The notes under the pieces: model-generated | The model's database searches: none | Told to the model about the DNA's origin: nothing | What the model saw: only the letters and a program-made list of their open reading frames with translations | Source: Ursus arctos | Taxonomy: Eukaryota; Chordata; Mammalia; Carnivora; Ursidae | Direction of reading: 5' to 3' | Length of the DNA stretch: 64,000 nt | Assembly: GCF_023065955.2 (NCBI RefSeq) | Contig: NW_026622808.1 | Coordinates: 43,350,475-43,414,474, forward strand | Program-made: the position numbers and the translations under genes | Shown here: positions 58,211-64,000 of the stretch, one piece after another | Position numbering within the stretch: position 1 is the stretch's first letter | Layout of the letters: each line of letters begins with the position of its first letter

Positions 58211-58970
58211 AGGAAGATTGAGATATTTTCTATTAAAAATAAGTTTTGCCACATGATGCTGTTTCTTTCACCCTGCTTTGTACTTTACTGAAATTCCTGG
58301 AATTATTGCAGTTTTCTCTGAACAATTGCTTTGTTCCTAGAGAGTCCTTTGTGGGTGTGTTCCAGGCACTGCCTGTTTTCCTTGTCCTTAGTCCTAATGA
58401 ACACCAGAAGTGTCACGGACGCTGTCCCTGGTTATCTGGTGTTTGTTGCTTTGTGGTGGGTCCAGTCGTGTTTTTCTCTGTGGTGACTTCCATTAAATGG
58501 TGAGGGACTTGGCTAAAATTTAATCAGTGACTTTACTGAAATAAAGATTCCATTTTAGAGCAGAATGTTTCATCCTTTGCTAGTGAAATACTTGATTTCC
58601 ATCTGGCTGATCTTTTATGTGTATGTCCTGGGTTAATTAAGGAGAACATATGAAGGGGCCCTAGTACTTAGCGTATGCTCAGTGGAGAAGTACTGCCTGG
58701 TTGTAGGAAGCCGGAGAACCGACCGAGGCAGAAGCCGCCTGGGCCCCTGGCCTCCACAATGTCCCTCAGTGCTCATCACACAGAGTCTTCCTTAGATGTG
58801 AACTTGGCTCGGGGATGTTTGATGGTGTGTCACTGACATGTGGTGGGTTGATAGCGGCTTGGATTTTACTGAGAATCACAGAAAAGCAGATGACAGTGTA
58901 AAAAGAAAACCCAGTTAAATTGGAGATCATTTCTGTCTAGAAACTTGAGGGGAGCCCTCAGACAACCAAA
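58211..58970. other. Intronic sequence, nothing recognised
   Basis: No exon or repeat recognised. Confidence 0.45.
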
Positions 58971-58975
58971 AAGAA

Positions 58976-59042
58976 GGTGGAGAGGTGGTAGTGACGGTGT
59001 TGGAGGTGGTGATGGTGTTGGAGGTGGTGCTGGTGGTTGTGA
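58976..59042. repeat. GGT-rich minisatellite
   Basis: GTGTTGGAGGTGGTGATG is followed directly by GTGTTGGAGGTGGTGCTG, with further GGTGGT units around them. Confidence 0.85.
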
Positions 59043-59049
59043 TTATAAT

Positions 59050-59240
59050 GACGATACTATAGACACCATCTAATAAGCATTACCTGTGTCAGGAACATTC
59101 TAGATGTTACCTCATTTAATTTTCTCACCTACCTTATGAGAGGGGTACCCTAAGGATGGGACAGCTGAGCTTCTGCAAAAGTAAGTGGCTTGGCTGAGAT
59201 TTACTGTTAGTACTTGAGAATCTAGCCTTCAGTGTCTACA
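59050..59240 (-). mobile_element. MIR SINE, antisense
   Basis: TCTAATAAGCATTACCTGTG, TACCTCATTTAATTTTCTCA, ACCTTATGAGAGGGGTACCC and AAGTAAGTGGCTTGGCTGAG. Confidence 0.75.
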
Positions 59241-59554
59241 AAATCCTAACCAGCATTCTTTTTATTTGATAAGTCTTTCCTTGTTTCTCTTGTCATTGCT
59301 TTAGGTTGTTTTTAGAATCACTGATGCGGTAGAAATAATTTTGTTGGAATCTTAACTGCTCTTTATTGGATAACAGGAAGGGAAAAAAAAATCAAAGGGC
59401 TTCATATGTTTGGAGTGGCTGAACCAGTAGTAAAACCTACAGAGGGGAGAGGTGAGGGAAGTTGGAATTGCTATCAGCTCTTTGCCTGGAGGTATCTGTA
59501 GGAGAACTACACATTTTGTCTGGATCGGCCACTTCTGTCTATTTTTGATCACGT

Positions 59555-60125
59555 AGAACAGCACTGATAGAAAATATAGTCTGAGCCATTCATTATACTT
59601 TTTAATTTTTGGTAGCCACATTAAAAGAGGTAAAAAGATGGCGCCTGGGTGGCTCAGTTGGTTAAGCGTTTGCCTCCGGCTCAGGTCATGATCCCGGGAT
59701 CCTGGGATGGAGACCTGTCAGGCTCCCTGCTCAGTGGGGAGTCAGCTTCTCCCTCCCCCTCCCCCCTACTCATGCAAGCATGCTTCCGTGCTCTCTCTCT
59801 CAAAGATAAATAAATAAATAAAATCTTTAAAAAAAATAAAGAGGTAAAAAGGAACTAGTGATTTTACTTGATTTGAATAATTTATTTTATACAATTTGTG
59901 GTCCATAATAATAATTGTTATAAAATCAATTAAATTTCAATTGATTTTAGCAGTCTATTATTGTTACCCTAATACATCAAAATATTACTACTTCAGCACG
60001 TGATCAGTATAAAGCAGTTATTCCTGAGCTATTTTACATCTTTTTCTTTGGAACTGTCTTTGCAGTCCGGTGTGTATTGTACGCTAACAGCTCATCTCAA
60101 TTCAGACTGGCCAATTTTCAAACGC
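59555..60125 (+). mobile_element. hAT-Charlie element, split by a Can-SINE
   Basis: AGAACAGCACTGATAGAAAA and GGTAGCCACATTAAAAGAGG precede the SINE. GAGGTAAAAAGGAACTAGTG, TACATCAAAATATTACTACT, GTCCGGTGTGTATTGTACGC, AACAGCTCATCTCAATTCAG and ACTGGCCAATTTTCAAACGC follow it. The order matches a MER3-like hAT element with the far terminus missing or decayed. Confidence 0.75.
59638..59837 (+). mobile_element. Can-SINE, sense, inserted in the hAT element
   Basis: GGCGCCTGGGTGGCTCAGTT head, GTGGGGAGTCAGCTTCTCCC and AAATAAATAAATAAAATCTT. Perfect target duplication AAAGAGGTAAAAAG at 59624-59637 and 59838-59851. Confidence 0.97.
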
Positions 60126-60129
60126 CGGG

Positions 60130-61600
60130 TGCCACAGAGCGTACCTGAAACGTGCAGGCGTAGGGCTCCAGGCTGCACTCATGGACTTCAGATGATAAAC
60201 TAGCCAAAGGACTAACAAAGTCTTCAGGAGGAATCTTTATGCCGAATTTGTGGTAATTTTCACTTTTTTTTTTTTTCTTTCCCAACCAAACAACATACAC
60301 GGTTTAGCATTGCGTTGCAATCTGACCTGGTTGTTGAAAATATTCACCTAGATGTGATGCAGGGTTTTTTTTCTTTATAAGCTTTCAGTATTTCCCCTTA
60401 TTTATTTATTTTTACAACGTTTGTTCCCGGGGCTTTGAACACTGTTCTTCTCAGAATCTATTTCCAAGCTGAGGCACACAAATAAAACTGGCTCAGGGAG
60501 ACCTTTGTGCACCAAAGGTAGAGACCTCAGGCGGCCAGGATCCGATGGATTGTAAATTCAGGGTCAGGCGGATTTATGGGCGTAAGGCTCGGAGACACCT
60601 CCCCCCGCCACCCCTGCATTTTTTCCCCCGTCCTGTCAAAATTTGAGCAGGAAGGTTTCAAGCCATCTTAAATCTAAAGCCTTTAGCAAGTTCTTTAATG
60701 CCGCCACTCAGAAAGAGCAGTGAGGAAGATTTATAAGGAATAGAAAGAAGTCAGGATTGAAAGAAAGTCTATTTCCCCTTTAAATCCCCAGGGTAGAATT
60801 TCATAGTTCCTCCCCACCCCACCCTTTAATAGAAGGGAGAGGAAACTCCTGAAGCTTCCCTCCCCGGTTGCGTGGCCCGGCGCTGTGTTGAGCACAGATC
60901 TAGCTTTGGGCACATTTACTACGATACAGTGAGACCAGCTGGGCAAATTCACCAAAACCTAATTTTACTTAAAAATACAAACTTCATCTCTTGAATGTTT
61001 GAGGAGATCTTAGAAGACAGGGCTTTAAAACTCAGGTTAATATATGAAAGATATTTGGGTTAATAGTAAAATGACTCCTAAGTCCCAGCTTTTACTAGAT
61101 AGATAGAGCTTTGATTTCCGAATCTCCCTATTAAAACCTTTACTGCATTGGTTTATAAAGTTCAGTATTTCTGGGAGTCTTCTTACTATATGCCTCAGTG
61201 TTCACCATTCCCTGATCAGGGAAGCTAGGGGTGGAAGAAGGCATCCCACTACCTCCTTCCATTTCTCAGCCTGTTTCTGCCTTTACATTTGCTCTAGTCT
61301 CTGTCTCTGCTTGTGATCACCTTATTTATTCAAATTTATTTATTGGCAGGGTAAATGTGGGCTAAAACATCATAACCATATGTAGCAGCCCCTGGTACAT
61401 TTTCTGGATTCTGTTAGTTGGCCTAAATACTCTGCACAAAAAGTATCTATGGTCAGGTATAGATAGAAATGCTGCCTACTATACCTTTCTCTTATAGCTT
61501 GATCATGGACTAACAAAGTAAAATTATTAACAAATACTCCAGCAGAAGAACTTACTCAATTTTCATTTAACTAGGAATCTCCCAAACTCAGTTGACCATG
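60130..61600. other. Intronic sequence, partly CpG-containing
   Basis: 60480-60960 is non-repetitive with scattered CpG and purine/pyrimidine blocks. No exon or promoter element can be named. Confidence 0.45.
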
Positions 61601-61610
61601 GAGCTCTTTT

Positions 61611-61728
61611 TCTTTCTCTCTCTCTCTCTCTTTTTTTTTTTTTTTTTTTTTTGGTTGGTAATATCCTGAGAGGCTAATGATGAGAGAATTGCCTGCATGG
61701 GGGAAATACCCCCAACATAGTTCAGTGG
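61611..61728 (-). mobile_element. Short orphan retro-insertion with poly-T and target duplication
   Basis: A (CT)n and T22 run (to about 61652) precedes about 75 bp that match no SINE I know. The 11-bp duplication GGAGCTCTTTT flanks it at 61600-61610 and 61729-61739. This structure is expected of an RNA copied by L1 machinery and inserted antisense. The source RNA was not identified. Confidence 0.5.
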
Positions 61729-61809
61729 GGAGCTCTTTTCCATGCCTTGATGTTATATAAAATGTTTAAATTACATTCTTACACTCTTCTTTCATTTCTG
61801 AATTATCAA

Positions 61810-62240
61810 CAGTCTTCATTCAGTTGATAAATAGAGCCTTCTCTGTGTAGGACAAAGAATGCCCTGGCCTCAAGCGGCTTTTATTTCAGTAGGTGCTAAG
61901 GCCCTGAGGCAGAAGCCTGCCCTGAACGTTTGAGCAAGCAAAGGGCAGAGTGATAGGAGTGCAGTCAGCAAAATAGTTGGGGTCCCGATGATATGAGTCC
62001 TGGTAGACCATGGGCAGCTCTGTGGCTTTTACTCCAGGCGAGATGGAAAGCCCTTGGAATGTCCTCAGCAGAGAGTGGACATTATCTGCCTTATGTTTCA
62101 GAAGGATCCTTCTGGCTGCACTTGACCATAGGAAACACCTGTGGACACTGAAGTCAGAAGGTGATTATATTTCAAGAGAGGTGATGGTGGCCTGTGCTAG
62201 AGATATACAGAGAAGAGGTTGAATTCTGATTATTTTGAGG
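61810..62240 (-). mobile_element. L2 LINE fragment, antisense
   Basis: TAAGGCCCTGAGGCAGAAGC, GAGCAAGCAAAGGGCAGAGT, TGTGGCTTTTACTCCAGGCG and AGGATCCTTCTGGCTGCACT, then GAGAGGTGATGGTGGCCTG, follow antisense L2. Confidence 0.7.
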
Positions 62241-62505
62241 GACATACATGCTAATCAAGAGAGATAAGATAGGGATGCTTATCCCTAGTGATAAATTTTA
62301 TATTTCCTGTATAAAAAAAAAAAGCAAGTTTAGGATAAAAAAGCATGGATCACTGACCAGTCTGTAATATTTTATAGCACTTTGTTTCATTTTTTAAAAT
62401 TCTTTTAAATTGTTGATTATGTAATATTCAAATTTTATTTGTGTTATATGGATTATGGAGCAGTTTTGATTACATACTATCTCTTGTACACTGAAGAAGA
62501 ATGTC

Positions 62506-62686
62506 AGGGCAGCTGGGTGGCTCAGTTGGTTGAGAGTCTGACTCCTGGTGTTGGCTCAGGTCATGGTATCATGGGTCCTGGGATCGAGTCCCACATTGGG
62601 CTCTGTGCTCAGAGGGAAGTCTGCTTCAGGATTCTGTCCCTCTGCCCCTCCCTCCCCCTCAAATAAATAAATAAATCTTAGAAAAA
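62506..62686 (+). mobile_element. Can-SINE, sense
   Basis: AGGGCAGCTGGGTGGCTCAG, TGTTGGCTCAGGTCATGGTA, GAGGGAAGTCTGCTTCAGGA and AAATAAATAAATAAATCTTA. Perfect target duplication AAGAAGAATGTC at 62494-62505 and 62686-62697. Confidence 0.95.
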
Positions 62687-62859
62687 AGAAGAATGTCCCC
62701 TAGTGAATTGATGAAACACAGTAATAATAAAACAAAGCCCCTTTTCGGAGTCTTACTTTGAGTTGAGAGACGCCAGTGTTTCGAGCAGGACCCGGCACAA
62801 GCTAAGAGCTCGCTTGGTGTTAGCTGCTGGTGTTGTGTCCGGATCTCTACTTACATTGC

Positions 62860-63495
62860 ACAGCACATCCTCAATTCATCTGTTTCTTTTCTTTGCTACT
62901 GTTTTCACCCTGGTTCGGGCCATCACCGTGTCCGCCTTTGACCGTTGCTACAGATTCCCGAGAGCTCTCTCTTGCCCCCCACCATCCAGTCCTTATCTAG
63001 TAACCAGAGTGTTCTTCAAGACACTCGCATTGCGTTACATTTTTGCTTTGTTTAAAAAAATCTTCCAGTGGTTTCCGGTCACATGTTGGAGAAATCCCCA
63101 AATCCTACTTTTCCCTACAAGGCCTTACCACATGTGGCTCCTACCCCTCCCACCCCTCCACCTCCCCACCTCATTTTCACTGGGTCTGGAATGTTCTCTC
63201 CCCCACTGTCCCTTCTTGTGGCTCATTCCTTTCTGAATCCTACCCATCAGGACATTCCACGCTCTCTCCTCTCAGCTCAGTCCCTCTGTTTCTTATTACC
63301 CAGCTTCATTTTCTCCATAGCACCCGTCACTTTTTGAAATTACTTATTGATTTGTTTACTTGTTTATTAACTGGCCTCCCTCACCCCACCCCCATACGCT
63401 GCATGTCAGCTTCTGGGGGGGGAGGGGGCCCTGTCTGTCTTGTTCACTGCGAAGTGTCTGCTGCTGTGGATACAGTCCCATAATAGAGTAAGCAG
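62860..63495 (+). mobile_element. L2 LINE 3' part
   Basis: About 630 bp of L2: TTCCAGTGGTTTCCGGTCAC, CAAGGCCTTACCACATGTGG, CTGGAATGTTCTCTCCCCCA, TTCTCCATAGCACCCGTCAC, TTGTTCACTGCGAAGTGTCT and CTGTGGATACAGTCCCATAA. Frames of 157 and 146 codons over it are pyrimidine-rich by-products. Confidence 0.85.
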
Positions 63496-64000
63496 TGATA
63501 TGTATTAAGAACCCAGCATTCTCGTATTGTCTCTTCATCTTCTTGTCTCAGTGGTTTTAAAGGGTAAGGAGCTCTAAATCCTGAGAAGAAAAACATGTAA
63601 TTCATTCATAAAAAGGACGTTTAAAGAAGCAAATCCTCCCCTAAAACTACCTCTCGTATTAAGGATGTGAAAGGCCCAAATAAATTAGTTACTCCCAGAT
63701 AAACACATTCATCCTGTTGCCTCACGCTGTGAGGCTGAGGGTTAGTCGTGCAGCTCACAAAAATGATCTTTTTAAGGTCTGTTCTTCCAGAGTGTAGCTC
63801 TTCTATTAACAACCATTACATCTGCATATCAAGACAGATTGTTCCAATTAGTCAGTGAGGTCCAGGTTTTTGAGAGCTGCTAATATGTACATGAGCAATT
63901 ACTGTAGCAGAGTTAAAAGGCGTGCCTTTGGGAGTTTTAGATTGAGATTATCAGTTTCATTCATGAGCTAAGGCAGGAGCCCTGAGAGTTATGCACTGCA
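63496..64000. other. Intronic sequence at the window end
   Basis: No exon or repeat recognised. Confidence 0.45.

Larger units (their letters stand above)
51728..64000 (+). other. PTPRG: PTPRG downstream intron (5' part)
   Basis: A phase-0 intron that continues past the window end. The next exon, expected to begin with Met-Gln codons continuing the CA-like strand, was looked for by eye and not found. Confidence 0.85.

Noticed and set aside
62763..63483. 157- and 146-codon frames rich in Pro, Ser and Leu
   Set aside because: They lie over an L2 LINE 3' part; the composition follows the pyrimidine-rich repeat.
51728..64000. Search for the next PTPRG exon (continuing the CA-like strand)
   Set aside because: No matching string with an acceptor was found by eye.

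Overview
The window is mammalian nuclear DNA from inside one very large gene. It holds no operons, no bacterial features and no intact intronless gene. Caniform carnivore origin is indicated by 29 tRNA-derived Can-SINE (SINEC) copies. Several carry the CT-rich tail wording I associate with bear or panda SINEC1 and related pinniped copies, so an ursid is my best guess, but species is not proven.

The only coding sequence I can defend is two + strand exons, 38239-38418 and 51579-51727. Joined in phase, they encode 110 residues of the N-terminal carbonic-anhydrase-like domain of receptor-type protein tyrosine phosphatase gamma (PTPRG). The window therefore reads: most of a large upstream intron (1-38238, phase 1), an exon of 180 nt, a 13,160-bp intron (phase 1), an exon of 149 nt, and the start of another intron (51728-64000, phase 0). 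Neither the preceding exon (signal peptide and linker) nor the following one was found. The exons show why this domain is not an enzyme: of the three zinc-binding histidines of carbonic anhydrases, the exon pair keeps the His96 equivalent and has Glu at the His94 position. Lys sits at the His64 proton-shuttle position.

Everything else is intron. It is layered with old mammalian repeats (L2, MIR, L1M, hAT-Charlie elements, a likely CR1/L3 LINE remnant), a carnivore L1 3' end, and the younger Can-SINEs. Many Can-SINEs have clear target-site duplications, and several are nested or stacked. Microsatellites and a roughly 150-bp homopyrimidine tract complete the picture. Between the repeats lie unique AT-rich stretches, some of which look like possible conserved non-coding elements, a claim that needs an alignment.

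I did not find a new biological system. The items most worth a second look are the frame-preserving (1-1) CA-domain exon with an off-consensus donor, two SINEs stacked on one target at 48.5-49.0 kb, the purine/pyrimidine mirror tract at 28.0 kb, a short orphan retro-insertion at 61.6 kb, a likely CR1/L3 LINE fossil at 24.1 kb, and two coding-looking but unidentified blocks at 43.1 and 54.5 kb.
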